NCBI RefSeq assembly: GCF_902499135.1
Contig: NZ_CABVPR010000010.1
Location: forward strand, 45,075-109,074
Direction: 5' to 3'
DNA: 64,000 bases
DNA from: Burkholderia dolosa
Lineage (GTDB): Bacteria; Pseudomonadota; Gammaproteobacteria; Burkholderiales; Burkholderiaceae
A program made the position numbers and the translations under genes. Of the stretch, positions 37,318 to 48,467 are shown piece by piece. The stretch's first letter is position 1. Every line of letters starts with the position of its first letter. Under the pieces are notes generated by a model. That model had not been told where the DNA came from. It was given only the letters and a program-made list of their open reading frames with translations, and made no database searches.

Positions 37318-38031
37318 TCACTGATGCGCGGATAATCCGCTCTCCGCCTGCCGCTCGAGTTGCCGCACCTGGTCCTGCAGATCACGCAACCGGATCTGCG
37401 CCGCCCGCTTTTCGACCTGTAGCGCCTGCGCCTGCTCCTGCGCCGCCTTCTGCCGCTGCGCGACCTCGCTCTGCTGGCTGCGCGCGACGCTCAGGTCGGC
37501 CTGCAACTGCTGCGCGCGATTCGCCTGCAGCGCGATCACGCGCTCGAGAAACGCCTTCTGCGCCTGCAGCTCGGTACGGCGGATCTCGACGTCCGCCAGC
37601 TGCACGGTTTGCTGCACGAAGTTCGCGTATACGCTCTCCGCACGCTGCTTGTCCTGCGACCGGATCACACGCCACAGCTGCTTGTCCTGGAACAGCGCGA
37701 CGTAATACGTCATCTCGCGCGGATCGAACATCAGGCTCGCACCGTAGCTGCCGTTGTACGTCGTACGCATCTCGACGATCCGGCCGTCGTGCAGCATGCG
37801 CGTGAGCTCGGCGACGTTGCCCTGCGCGGTCGCGTCGACCCCGGACGCACCCGAAGCCGCCGATACCGCGGATGCGGCCGCGCCGCCGAGGCTCGTCATC
37901 GCGGGACGCGTGCCCGCGACGGGCGCCGTCGTGTCCGCAGACCACACGGCGCAGGCATACGCGGACGCCATCATCGCAACGATCCACGTTGCACATCGTG
38001 CTGGGGAAAAATTTCGGAAGGCCAACGTCAC
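37318..38031 (-). CDS. DUF2968 domain exported coiled-coil protein
   Basis: About 237 residues. From the GTG at 38031 the product starts with a plausible signal peptide (IVAMMASAYACAVWSAD); from about residue 60 it has the DUF2968 pattern IVEMRTTYNGSYGASLMFDPREMTYYVALFQ, and the second half is a long coiled coil (residues about 120-230, LQADLSVARSQQSEVAQRQK). Function is not known; homologues are mainly in Burkholderia. The start is uncertain because GTG and ATG options lie close together. Confidence 0.8.
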   Translation of the reverse strand: MTLAFRNFSPARCATWIVAMMASAYACAVWSADTTAPVAGTRPAMTSLGGAAASAVSAASGASGVDATAQGNVAELTRMLHDGRIVEMRTTYNGSYGASLMFDPREMTYYVALFQDKQLWRVIRSQDKQRAESVYANFVQQTVQLADVEIRRTELQAQKAFLERVIALQANRAQQLQADLSVARSQQSEVAQRQKAAQEQAQALQVEKRAAQIRLRDLQDQVRQLERQAESGLSAHQ

Positions 38032-38140
38032 ACTCCGGCGAACGAATCGAAACACGCGATTATCGTTCACGCGCGTGCGGCCGCATCTCGAAATTGTGCG
38101 GGATGCGGCCGCATCGATGACCGTCGTGGAACGCCGCTCG

Positions 38141-39328
38141 CTACAGGCGCGTTTCGCGCGCCGCGCGCAGGAATGCATCGAGCAGCGGCGTGCAGTCGAG
38201 CAGCTCGGCGCCGCCCGCGCGGTGGAACTCCGGGTGCCACTGAACGCCGACGACGAACGGTGCGCGACGATAGCGGATGCCTTCGATGATTCCATCGCCG
38301 ACCGACACGGCCTCGATGTTCAGATCGCGGCCGAGATCGCGGATCGCTTGGTGATGAATCGAATTGACGATCGCTTCGCTGCGCCCCGGGAACATGCTCG
38401 CGAGCGTCGACGATTCGGGGAAGCGGATCGCATGTCGATGCTGGTCGTAATGCTCGCTCACGTGCGGATTCGCGGTCGGCACGTCGGTCGCGATGTCCTG
38501 ATACAGCGAGCCGCCGAACGCGACGTTGATCAACTGGCAGCCGCGGCACACGCCGAGCACGGGCTTGCCGGATTCGACGAACTCGTGCAGCAGTTCGAGC
38601 TCGTACATGTCCCGCACGCGATCGCCCGGCCATTCGGGGCGCGCGTCCGACGCCGCGTACGTCTGCGGCGAAACGTCCGCGCCGCCCTGCAGCAGCAGGC
38701 CGTCGAGATGCTTCGCGTAGTCGCGCAGCCGGATGTTGCTCGGGTGCAGCATCCCCTGATGGCCGACGGTCGGGATCATGAACACGAGCACGTCGCGCGA
38801 CATCACCCAGTGCGCGATCGATTCCTCGAGATACTGCAGCGTCTTGCCGCGCAATCCCTTCGCGCCCGGTTCCGGGTGGAAGATCCGCGCAGACACGCCG
38901 ATGCGCAGCGTGCGCTGCGTGATGCGCTGGCCGGCGCGGTCGAACAGCCGCCGCGCGCGCGCCGCGACGATGCGGCCGAACACCGACCACGGCGTGTCGT
39001 TCTGCTTCAGATACGCGGGCGGTGCGTTCTGCGCACTGGCGGGTGGCGGCCGCGGCGTGTCGAAATCGGGCGGCGCGCCGAAGCCGGGCGGCGGTGCGCC
39101 GGGTTTCTGCGGCTCGACGGCGCCGTCGGCTGGCGCGCCGGCCGCGCCGGGTGCGCCGGGCTCGGACGCCGCGGTGACCGGCGATGCGCCGTCGTCGGCA
39201 ACGTCGTGCGTCGCGGCGGCCTGCTCTGCCGGCACGTCGGGCGTTTTAGCAGAATTGGGGCGAAGGGAATCGGAGGAAGCGGAAGAAGTGCCGGGCAACC
39301 CGGCCGAAGGCGGTGTGTTTTCGCTCAT
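38141..39328 (-). CDS. Gamma-glutamyl-gamma-aminobutyrate hydrolase family (class I glutamine amidotransferase-like) protein
   Basis: A 395-residue protein. The C-terminal about 250 residues are a PuuD-type hydrolase: nucleophile in VLGVCRGCQLINVAFGGS and catalytic His in VGVQWHPEFHR. The N-terminal about 140 residues are Ala/Pro-rich and disordered before a basic segment (ARARRLFDRAGQRITQRTLRIG) where the domain begins. Such enzymes cleave gamma-glutamyl amides, for example in putrescine breakdown. Start ATG 39328 follows a frame open 49 codons further upstream. No polyamine genes are adjacent, so substrate is uncertain. Confidence 0.85.
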   Translation of the reverse strand: MSENTPPSAGLPGTSSASSDSLRPNSAKTPDVPAEQAAATHDVADDGASPVTAASEPGAPGAAGAPADGAVEPQKPGAPPPGFGAPPDFDTPRPPPASAQNAPPAYLKQNDTPWSVFGRIVAARARRLFDRAGQRITQRTLRIGVSARIFHPEPGAKGLRGKTLQYLEESIAHWVMSRDVLVFMIPTVGHQGMLHPSNIRLRDYAKHLDGLLLQGGADVSPQTYAASDARPEWPGDRVRDMYELELLHEFVESGKPVLGVCRGCQLINVAFGGSLYQDIATDVPTANPHVSEHYDQHRHAIRFPESSTLASMFPGRSEAIVNSIHHQAIRDLGRDLNIEAVSVGDGIIEGIRYRRAPFVVGVQWHPEFHRAGGAELLDCTPLLDAFLRAARETRL

Positions 39329-39406
39329 GACGATGGGGTGATACGTCTCGCGCGTGTAGATAGACGAGGATTCATTATGCTTCAGTGCCCGATCGCACGG
39401 TAAACC

Positions 39407-39432
39407 TGCAACATCCTGTCGATCATGTTGCA
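39407..39432. promoter_or_regulatory. Inverted repeat upstream of the glutamine amidotransferase-like gene
   Basis: Perfect 8-base arms TGCAACAT and ATGTTGCA separated by 10 bases, about 80-105 bases before the ATG at 39328. It could be an operator or a stem-loop. Confidence 0.4.
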
Positions 39433-39509
39433 ACTGCGCAGCGAATTGCCTGCCCGTGCGGGTCGTCCGGGCCAACCGGCGGAAAAGGCAAGGTTGCGGC
39501 TGGACAGCA

Positions 39510-39521
39510 GTGATATATCAC
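39510..39521. promoter_or_regulatory. Palindromic candidate operator of the GntR gene
   Basis: GTGATATATCAC is a perfect 12-base palindrome of the kind bound by FadR/FCD-type GntR proteins. It ends 11 bases before an ATG at 39532 and about 80 before the preferred start 39601. Confidence 0.5.
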
Positions 39522-39600
39522 AATAATATCCATGCATCGTTCACGCTCCGACGGTGCCCGCGATGATCGCGTCTTCCCCGCCCGCCGTACCGCAACCCGC

Positions 39601-40281
39601 ATGAATGCTCGCCCCGACGTCGCGCCCGAAAGCCCTTGCGCAGCGGCGACGAGCCTCGCCGAACGCGCGTACGCGTTGATCCAGCGCGACATCGTCACGA
39701 TGCGCCTGAAGCCGGGCGCCGCGCTCAACGAAGCCGAGCTCGTCGCGCGCACCGGCATCGGCCGCACCCCGGTGCACCAGGCCGTGCACCGGCTCGTGCT
39801 CGAAGGGCTGCTGTCCGTGATACCGCGCAAGGGTCTCATGGTGCAGCCGCTGTCGCTCGACGACATCGTCGCGGTGATCGACGTGCGGCGCATCAACGAA
39901 GCGCACTGCGCGGCGCTCGCCGCGCGCCATGCGGCACCGGACGAACTTGCGCGCATGGCCGAGCTGCTCGACGACGGACAGGCATGCGTCGACGCGCACG
40001 ACGTCGAGGCAATGATGGATCTCGATCGCGCATTCCATCAGACGATCGCCGCGGCCGCGCGCAACGCGGTGCTCGCCGACATCCTGCGCGGATTGCACGA
40101 ACGCTCGCTGCGCTTCTGGTTCGTCACGCTGTCCGAGCCGCATCATCTCGCCGACGTCCAGCGCGAGCATCGCGAGCTGTTCGAGCGGCTGTCCGCGCGC
40201 GATGCCGCAGGCGCACGCGATGCCGTCGAACGCCATATCGATTCGTTTCGCACCACCCTTCTCCAACATCTTCGCCCCTGA
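39601..40281 (+). CDS. GntR-family transcriptional regulator with FCD domain
   Basis: A 226-residue regulator from ATG 39601 (a 23-residue Arg-rich extension from 39532 is in frame but would overlap the likely operator region). The winged helix is LNEAELVARTGIGRTPVHQAVHRLVLEGLLSVIPRKG; the FCD ligand domain follows with RRINEAHCAALAARHAA and an FHQTIAAAARN helix providing conserved His for metal or acid binding. It is 7 bases upstream of an amidase on the same strand, so it probably controls uptake or breakdown of an amide-type substrate. Confidence 0.85.
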   Translation: MNARPDVAPESPCAAATSLAERAYALIQRDIVTMRLKPGAALNEAELVARTGIGRTPVHQAVHRLVLEGLLSVIPRKGLMVQPLSLDDIVAVIDVRRINEAHCAALAARHAAPDELARMAELLDDGQACVDAHDVEAMMDLDRAFHQTIAAAARNAVLADILRGLHERSLRFWFVTLSEPHHLADVQREHRELFERLSARDAAGARDAVERHIDSFRTTLLQHLRP

Positions 40282-40288
40282 GCCGCCC

Positions 40289-41665
40289 ATGACCGCTTTC
40301 ACGCCCTTTCCGCCGCTCGCGCGGCTCGCCGCCGATCTCGCCACCGGCCGCACCACCAGCCGTGCGCTCGTCGATACTGCGCTCGACCGGATCGCCGATC
40401 CGTCCGGCCAGGGCGCGATCGCGTTCACCAAAGTCGACGCGGACAACGCGCGTGCGGCCGCCGACGCGCACGACCGCCTGCGCGCGGCCGGCACCGTGCT
40501 GTCGCCGCTCGCCGGCATTCCGGTGTCGGTGAAGGATCTGTTCGACGTCGCCGGCCAAGTCACGCGCGCCGGTTCGCGCGTACTCGACGGCGCGCCGCCC
40601 GCGACGACCGACGCGGTCGCCGTCGCACGGCTGCGGCGCGCGGGCGCGGTGATCGTCGGCCGCACGAACATGAGCGAATTCGCGTTCTCCGGGCTCGGGC
40701 TGAATCCGCACTTCGGCACGCCGCGTTCGCCGTATCGCCGCGACGTGCCGGGCGATGCGCGGATCGCGGGCGGCTCGTCGTCCGGCGCGGCCGCGTCCGT
40801 CGCCGACGGAATGGCGGCCGTCGCGCTCGGCACCGACACGGGCGGATCGCTGCGCATTCCGGCCGCGCTGTGCGGGCTGACGGGCTTCAAGCCGACCGCG
40901 AGCCGGATCCCGACGCACGGCGGCGTGCCGCTGTCGACGACGCTCGACTCGTTCGGCCCGATCGGCGTGACGGTCGCATGCTGCGCGCTGGTCGACCGGA
41001 TACTCGCCGGGCTCGAACCCGACGTGCCGGCGGCTCGGCCGCTCGAAGGCGTGCGTCTCGGCGTGCTGACGAACTACGTGACCGACGGCGTCGACGCGGA
41101 AGTCGCCGCCGCGCTCGATGCCGCGCTCAAGCATCTGGAAGCGGCGGGCGCGATCGTCACGGAAGTGCGGTTCCCCGCGCTCGACCGGCTGCCGGACATC
41201 AACCGTTTCGGCTTCTCGCCGATCGAGGCGTACGCATGGCATCGCCCGCTGCTCGCGCAGCACCGCGACCAATACGATCCGCGTGTGCTGTCGCGGATCC
41301 TGAAGGGCGAACCCGCGACCGCGGCCGACTATCTCGATCTGCTCGCCGCACGTGCCGCGATGCTCGACGAGGCCGCGCACACCGTGTGGGCGCGCTTCGA
41401 CGCGCTCGTCGCACCGACGGTGCCCGTCGTGCCGCCGCGCATCGCGGAACTCGAAGCGGACGACGCGGCGTTCACGCGCACCAACGCGTTGATGCTGCGC
41501 AACCCCGGCGTGTTCAACTTCCTCGACGCATGCGCGCTGTCGCTGCCGTGCCATCCCCGCGATGCCGCGCCGGTCGGGCTGATGCTCGCGGCCGCGCCGC
41601 ATCGCGACGACGCGCTGCTCGCGATCGGCCAGTCGGTCGAGGCCGTGCTCAATACGATCCGCTAG
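40289..41665 (+). CDS. Amidase (amidase-signature family)
   Basis: A 458-residue hydrolase. The Ser-cisSer-Lys triad is visible: Lys in GIPVSVKDLFDVAG, the Ser pair in AGGSSSGAAASVADG and TDTGGSLRIPAALCG. Such enzymes cleave simple or aromatic amides, or act in GatA-like roles; GatA is not expected alone here. It is cotranscribed after the GntR regulator (7-base gap). Substrate unknown. Start at ATG 40289, at the expected distance from the catalytic core. Confidence 0.9.
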   Translation: MTAFTPFPPLARLAADLATGRTTSRALVDTALDRIADPSGQGAIAFTKVDADNARAAADAHDRLRAAGTVLSPLAGIPVSVKDLFDVAGQVTRAGSRVLDGAPPATTDAVAVARLRRAGAVIVGRTNMSEFAFSGLGLNPHFGTPRSPYRRDVPGDARIAGGSSSGAAASVADGMAAVALGTDTGGSLRIPAALCGLTGFKPTASRIPTHGGVPLSTTLDSFGPIGVTVACCALVDRILAGLEPDVPAARPLEGVRLGVLTNYVTDGVDAEVAAALDAALKHLEAAGAIVTEVRFPALDRLPDINRFGFSPIEAYAWHRPLLAQHRDQYDPRVLSRILKGEPATAADYLDLLAARAAMLDEAAHTVWARFDALVAPTVPVVPPRIAELEADDAAFTRTNALMLRNPGVFNFLDACALSLPCHPRDAAPVGLMLAAAPHRDDALLAIGQSVEAVLNTIR

Positions 41666-41782
41666 GCGCGCAGGCCGGGATGCGGCGGGGTGCCGCACCT
41701 GCCCCGTCAGTTTCGTGCCAGACCGTTCGCGCTAAAATCGCGCGATTGTTTTCCGGACCGACCGACGAGGAACCCCGCCGAC

Positions 41783-42295
41783 ATGAACGACTACACGCTT
41801 GCCCTCCGCCGCGAACGCCGCCTGCTGATGCTGCTCGGATGGGTGTGCATCGCGCTGCTCGCCGGCGCGCTGTACCTGCAGTACGTGAAGAACGAGGATC
41901 CGTGCCCGCTGTGCATCATCCAGCGCTACTTCTTCGCGGCGATCGGCATCTTCGCGTTCGTCGCAGCCGGGATGCGCAACTGGCGCGGCATCTGGGTGCT
42001 CGAACTGCTGATCGCGATCGCCGCGGCGGGCGGCGTCGGTACGGCCGCGCGGCACTTGTCGATCCAGTTGAATCCGGGCTTCAGCTGCGGCTTCGACACG
42101 CTGCAGCCGATCGTCGACAGCCTGCCGCCGGCACAGTGGTTCCCCGGCATGTTCAAGGTCGCCGGGCTGTGCGAGACGGTCTACCCGCCGATCCTCGGCA
42201 TCCTGCTGCCCGGCTGGGCGCTGATCGGCTTCGCCGCGATCCTGCTTCCCGTCGTCGCGAGCCTGTGGCGCCATCGCCGCAAGCTCGCCGGCTGA
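41783..42295 (+). CDS. dsbB: Disulfide bond formation protein B
   Basis: A 170-residue four-helix membrane protein that reoxidises DsbA and passes electrons to quinone. Helices are at about residues 15-33, 45-62, 70-90 and 140-160. The first periplasmic redox pair is CPLC in [14 protein letters not shown]; the second cysteine pair lies in [10 protein letters not shown] and [11 protein letters not shown] 41783 is used; 31 upstream in-frame codons lack any hydrophobic start. It stands alone between an amidase and xdhC. Confidence 0.92.
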   Translation: MNDYTLALRRERRLLMLLGWVCIALLAGALYLQYVKNEDPCPLCIIQRYFFAAIGIFAFVAAGMRNWRGIWVLELLIAIAAAGGVGTAARHLSIQLNPGFSCGFDTLQPIVDSLPPAQWFPGMFKVAGLCETVYPPILGILLPGWALIGFAAILLPVVASLWRHRRKLAG

Positions 42296-42905
42296 CCCCG
42301 CGACCGGCGAGGGGCGACCTGCGCCGGCCGCCCGCGGCAGCGCAGTCGGCCCGCCGGCCGCCGTCCGTTCGTCGCCGGGCACGCGGCCGCCGATGTGCGG
42401 CCGCCGCGTATCACCACCTACAGCGCTGCCGCGCGGAGGTCCGGACGAACGTCCGCCGCGCGGCGCCCGCATCCGCCCGCCGCGCGCGCGTTTCGGCCCC
42501 ACGCCCGCACGTCGGCGCCCGAATCGCGCACGACGGCCTATGATCGACATGATCGCCGCCTGATAGCGCAGATCACCGTCCGACGATGTTGCCGCCGCGC
42601 GGCGGTGCTATCTTCGCGACTGGATGGCGATCTACGTGCGCGAGACCAGGCGGTCTCACCTCCTGCGTAACGCGCGCCCGATCCGCAATGTCGACTGGAT
42701 TCGTCATGACAACGCAAACCATCCGCCTCCGTCACCGTCATCGCGTCCGCCCATCCGGCGGCGCCGTCCGCACGCACCGCCGTGCCGCCGTCGTCCGTCG
42801 TCGGCCGCCCGCGCGCCATGCGTCGCTCCCGTCCGTCGTCGTTGCCGCGGCGCCAGCCAGCCCGCGCCGCGCGTCGTGCTGCGCCGCCCCGAACGGAGCA
42901 TGCTG
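42296..42905. other. Unassigned region between dsbB and xdhC
   Basis: About 610 bases with no confident gene. It holds a 6-base inverted repeat GAGACC-N4-GGTCTC (42642-42657), a CCGCCGCGCGGCGG hairpin near 42595, and only poorly coded frames. In many relatives xdhA and xdhB lie directly before xdhC; neither is found here. Confidence 0.55.
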
Positions 42906-44955
<2,050 letters not shown>

Positions 44956-45305
44956 CGGCACGAGGGACGCGACACAGATGACACACGGCGGCGACCTGCG
45001 CTTCGCGACGATGCATGCGGCATCGGACTGTGCCGATCGGCCGAGGTCTCGCGCTGCGAATGCGTACCGCGCGCTCGCCGCGTGGCGGCGGCGAGCGCCG
45101 TTGCAGATCGAACAACCGGCCGCGTCGACGTGCTCGCACCGCGCGCGCCGCCCGTTCGCCGTATGCAGCCGCACCGAACGCACCGCATGGCCGCCGCTCG
45201 CGAATCGCGACACGCGCATGTGCCAACCGCGGCGCTCATGCCGTCGCGCGCGCGACGCCAACCGTTTTCTTCTGTTCGCCTTACCTTGATGCAGGACCAT
45301 TCGTG
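44956..45305. other. Gap between adenine and guanine deaminase genes
   Basis: 350 bases with no supported gene. A plus-strand frame (44978-45289) is Arg-rich and lacks a ribosome site, so I treat it as chance. It may carry a promoter for guaD. Confidence 0.5.
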
Positions 45306-46628
45306 ATGACGCAAACCGCTTTCCGTTCCCAGTTGCTGACCTTCAACGGCGACCCGGCGCAGTCGAGCCAGGCCGCGAACTACGAGTCCGACGCGCTTCT
45401 GATCGTCGACGACGGCAAGGTCGTCGCGGCCGGCCCGTACGCGCGCCTCGCCGCGACGCTCGCACCCGACGCGTGCGTGCACGATCTGCGCGACAAGCTG
45501 ATCGTGCCCGGCTTCATCGATACGCACATCCACTATCCGCAGACGGACATGATCGCGTCGCCGGCGCCCGGCCTGCTGCCGTGGCTCGACACGTACACGT
45601 TTCCGACCGAACGCCGGTTCGGCGATCCGGAGCACGCACGCGAAGTCGCCGATTTCTTCGTCGACGAACTGCTCGCGTGCGGCACGACGACCGCGCTCGT
45701 CTACTGCACGGTGCACAAGCAGTCGGCCGATGCGCTGTTCGCCGCGAGCGATGCGCGCGGCGTGCGGATGATCGCCGGCAAGGTGCTGATGGATCGCAAC
45801 TGCCCGGAGTTCCTGCGCGACACCGCGCAATCGGGCTACGACGACAGCGCGGAGCTGATCGGCCGCTGGCACGGCCGCGGCCGGCAGATGTACGCGCTCA
45901 CGCCGCGTTTCGCGCCGACGTCGACCGAAGCGCAGCTCGAGGCCTGCGGCGAACTCGCGCGCCGCCATCCGGACGTGTTCGTGCAGAGCCACGTCGCGGA
46001 AAACGTCGACGAAGTGAAATGGGTAGCCGAGCTGTTCCCCGGCCATCGCAGCTATCTCGACATCTACGACCGCTACGGGCTGCTGCGCCCGCGCGCGGTG
46101 TACGGCCACTGCATTCACCTCGACGACGAGGACCGCCGCCGGATGGCCGAAACGCGCACGGTCGTCGCGCACTGCCCGACGTCGAACTTCTTCCTCGGCA
46201 GCGGGCTGTTCGACTTCGACAAGGCCGGCGAATACGGCGTGCCGGTCACGCTCGCGACGGACGTCGGCGGCGGCACGTCGTTCTCGATGCTGCAGACGAT
46301 GAACGAAGCGCACAAGGTCGCGCGACTGTCGGGCCACCATCTGAGCGCGACGCGGATGTTCTGGCTCGCGACCGCCGGCGCCGCGCATGCGCTCGACCTC
46401 GGCGATACGGTCGGCACGCTCGCGCCGCACACCGAAGCGGACTTCGTCGTGCTCGATCCGCACGCGACACCGCTGCTCGCGCGCCGCACGACACGCGCCG
46501 AGTCGCTCGAGGAACTGCTGTTCGCATTGGCGCTGCTCGGCGACGACCGCGCCGTGTACCGAACGTATGCGGCGGGCCGGCTCGTGCACGAGCGCGGCGC
46601 GGCGCGACGCGCGAGCGCTGCGGCCTGA
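45306..46628 (+). CDS. guaD: Guanine deaminase
   Basis: A 440-residue zinc amidohydrolase converting guanine to xanthine. The metal motif is PGFIDTHIHYPQTDM; GTTTALVYCTVHK, then HVAENVDEVKWV and YGHCIHLDDEDRRRM, and a SNFFLGSGLFDF plus LATDVGGGTSFSML segment are typical of bacterial guanine deaminase. Start ATG 45306 gives MTQTAFRSQLLTFNG, about the normal length. It follows the adenine deaminase gene after a 350-base gap and completes conversion of purine bases to xanthine. Confidence 0.93.
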   Translation: MTQTAFRSQLLTFNGDPAQSSQAANYESDALLIVDDGKVVAAGPYARLAATLAPDACVHDLRDKLIVPGFIDTHIHYPQTDMIASPAPGLLPWLDTYTFPTERRFGDPEHAREVADFFVDELLACGTTTALVYCTVHKQSADALFAASDARGVRMIAGKVLMDRNCPEFLRDTAQSGYDDSAELIGRWHGRGRQMYALTPRFAPTSTEAQLEACGELARRHPDVFVQSHVAENVDEVKWVAELFPGHRSYLDIYDRYGLLRPRAVYGHCIHLDDEDRRRMAETRTVVAHCPTSNFFLGSGLFDFDKAGEYGVPVTLATDVGGGTSFSMLQTMNEAHKVARLSGHHLSATRMFWLATAGAAHALDLGDTVGTLAPHTEADFVVLDPHATPLLARRTTRAESLEELLFALALLGDDRAVYRTYAAGRLVHERGAARRASAAA

Positions 46629-46734
46629 TCTCGCTTTCCCGCGCGGCCGCGGCACGCGGACATTCGCTTCCGCACGCTGCCGCAACGCCGAATGCATGCG
46701 GCACGCCGCGCCGTTCCCCGCGCGGCACGCGCCG

Positions 46735-46743
46735 TGCTAGAAT
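46735..46743 (+). promoter_or_regulatory. Extended -10 before the manganese riboswitch
   Basis: TG-C-TAGAAT is an extended -10 element whose start would fall about 7-12 bases downstream, just before the riboswitch. Confidence 0.45.
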
Positions 46744-46753
46744 GCGCGCCTCA

Positions 46754-46878
46754 TTGGGGAGTAGCCGCTCCGCTCGATGCCCCGCGCCGCGGCGCGCATC
46801 GTGACGGAGGCGTCCGTCAACAGACTTGGCCGTTCGGCCATGGCGGGCGCAGCCACCGAGGCCTGGCGAGACCGATGA
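46754..46878 (+). ncRNA. yybP-ykoY manganese riboswitch
   Basis: The leader before the UPF0016 gene has the class features: a GGGGAGTAGCC start, the conserved CGTCAACAGACTTGGC loop segment, and the closing ACCGAGGCCTGGCGAGACC. In this family Mn2+ binding turns on exporters of manganese. It ends about 80 bases before the GTG start at 46960, so it likely acts at translation or a downstream terminator. Confidence 0.85.
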
Positions 46879-46959
46879 TTCACAGCGCGCCGCATCAGGG
46901 CCCGGCGCGCGGTGAATCGTCGCTCGCACGCATAACGACAGGCCCGTGGAATCCCGTAC

Positions 46960-47532
46960 GTGTCCCAAGCTTTCCTGATCTCGACCGGCGCCGTCGCTCT
47001 CGCTGAAATCGGCGACAAGACCCAACTGCTTTCCCTCGTACTGGCCGCGCGCTATCGCAAGCCGCTGCCGATCATCGCCGGCGTGCTCGTCGCGACGCTC
47101 GTCAACCACGGCTTTGCCGGCGCACTCGGCGAATGGCTCGGCGCGCTCGTCACGCCGTCGATCATGCGCTGGGCGCTCGCCGTGTCGTTCATCGGGATGG
47201 GGCTGTGGATCCTCGTGCCGGACAAGCTCGATGCCGACGAGGCCAATACGAACCGCTCGCGGCTCGGTGTGTTCGGCGCGACGCTGGTCGCGTTCTTCCT
47301 CGCCGAGATGGGCGACAAGACGCAGCTCGCGACCGTGGCGCTCGCCGCGCGCTTCCAGGATTACATCGGCGTGGTGGCCGGCACGACGCTCGGGATGATG
47401 CTCGCGAACGTGCCGGCGATCGTGCTCGGCGATCGCTTCGCGCACCGGCTGCCGACGAAACTCGTGCACGGGATCGCGGCCGCGCTGTTCGTCGCGCTCG
47501 GCGCGCTGGCGCTGCTGGGAATCGGCATCTGA
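46960..47532 (+). CDS. UPF0016/GDT1-family cation transporter (probable Mn exporter)
   Basis: A 190-residue, six-helix inner-membrane protein with two duplicated halves each carrying the signature E-x-G-D-K-T: EIGDKTQLLSLVL and EMGDKTQLATVAL. Members (GDT1, TMEM165, bacterial MneA) export Mn2+ or move Ca/Mn. Start is GTG at 46960. Because a manganese riboswitch precedes it, a role in manganese efflux is likely. It stands between guaD and a convergent lipoprotein gene. Confidence 0.88.
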   Translation: MSQAFLISTGAVALAEIGDKTQLLSLVLAARYRKPLPIIAGVLVATLVNHGFAGALGEWLGALVTPSIMRWALAVSFIGMGLWILVPDKLDADEANTNRSRLGVFGATLVAFFLAEMGDKTQLATVALAARFQDYIGVVAGTTLGMMLANVPAIVLGDRFAHRLPTKLVHGIAAALFVALGALALLGIGI

Positions 47533-47577
47533 CGGACTGTGGAGTCGGCGCGGCGCGCGTGCCGCGCCGACTCCGCA

Positions 47578-48279
47578 TTACTTCGCGACGGCCGCGCCGG
47601 ACGCCGGCGCAGCCGGCACCGCGCGTTCGTTCGCGGCAGGAACGGCCGGGCCGCCGCGCTTGTCGACCGGCAGCCGCACCGTGCGGACCGCGCCGTTCGC
47701 GAGCGGGAAATCGGCAAGCGCGCTGCGCGCGAGGAACGGCATCGCGTACAGCAGCGTGCCGTTGTCGCCGGTCGTGCGGGCGGTCACGTTGTAGACCTCC
47801 TTGCCGGTCGCGCGCTCGGTGATCCGAATGCCGAGCGTGTAATCGAATACCTGATACGTCTGCGGAACATAGCCGGCCGGCATCGGGCCCCAGGGTCCCC
47901 ACGGGCCCCACGGCCCGCGTCGCCAATACGGGCCCGGGCCGAACAGCCACGGATCGTAATAAACGGGCTGCGGCACCGTCACGAGATCGCTGCCGACGCC
48001 GTACGTGAGCCCGACGAGATAGCGGGCCTGCGCGGCCGGCACCTGCCGGAACGCATAGGCGGCGAGCTCGTTCGCGACGATCGGCTCGTAGGTCGACTGC
48101 TCGATGCTGTTCTTCTGCGCATCGGTGCGCGTAAATGCGTACGTGCGCGTCGCGTCGCTGCCGCTCCAGTCCGAAAAGGCCGTCACCTGCGTCGTCACGT
48201 AACTGGTGCAGCCCGTCAGCAGCGCAATGCAGAGCACCGCCGTCCAGCCGGCACCGCGTCGAATCCATTCGCGTTTCAT
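47578..48279 (-). CDS. DUF4136-type lipoprotein
   Basis: A 233-residue lipoprotein. The lipobox is ALLTGCTSY with Cys near residue 24, so it is diacylglycerol-modified. The SDWSGSDATRTYAFTRT segment and LVGLTYGVGSDLV resemble DUF4136; there is a run of Gly/Pro/Trp residues (PYWRRGPWGPWGPWGPMPAGY), an unusual low-complexity loop. The tail is Ala/Pro rich. Function unknown; its leader is divergent from pepN. Confidence 0.8.
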   Translation of the reverse strand: MKREWIRRGAGWTAVLCIALLTGCTSYVTTQVTAFSDWSGSDATRTYAFTRTDAQKNSIEQSTYEPIVANELAAYAFRQVPAAQARYLVGLTYGVGSDLVTVPQPVYYDPWLFGPGPYWRRGPWGPWGPWGPMPAGYVPQTYQVFDYTLGIRITERATGKEVYNVTARTTGDNGTLLYAMPFLARSALADFPLANGAVRTVRLPVDKRGGPAVPAANERAVPAAPASGAAVAK

Positions 48280-48467
48280 GTTGATCCTCGTCGATCCGTC
48301 ACCCCGTTCGTCGCAACGCGCGACGCGGTCGGGATGTCGATAATACGCGGACCGTCCGCACCGGTAAAAAGTTCGGACCGGCGCGCGGCCGCAAGCCTTT
48401 GTACAATGGCCCGGTTCGCCCGGCCCGTGCTTCGGGCCCGATCCCCACTCCACCGACCTCGACGACC

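Noticed and set aside
44978-45289. Plus-strand frame between the deaminase genes
   Set aside because: Arg-rich, no ribosome site, no similarity; treated as chance.
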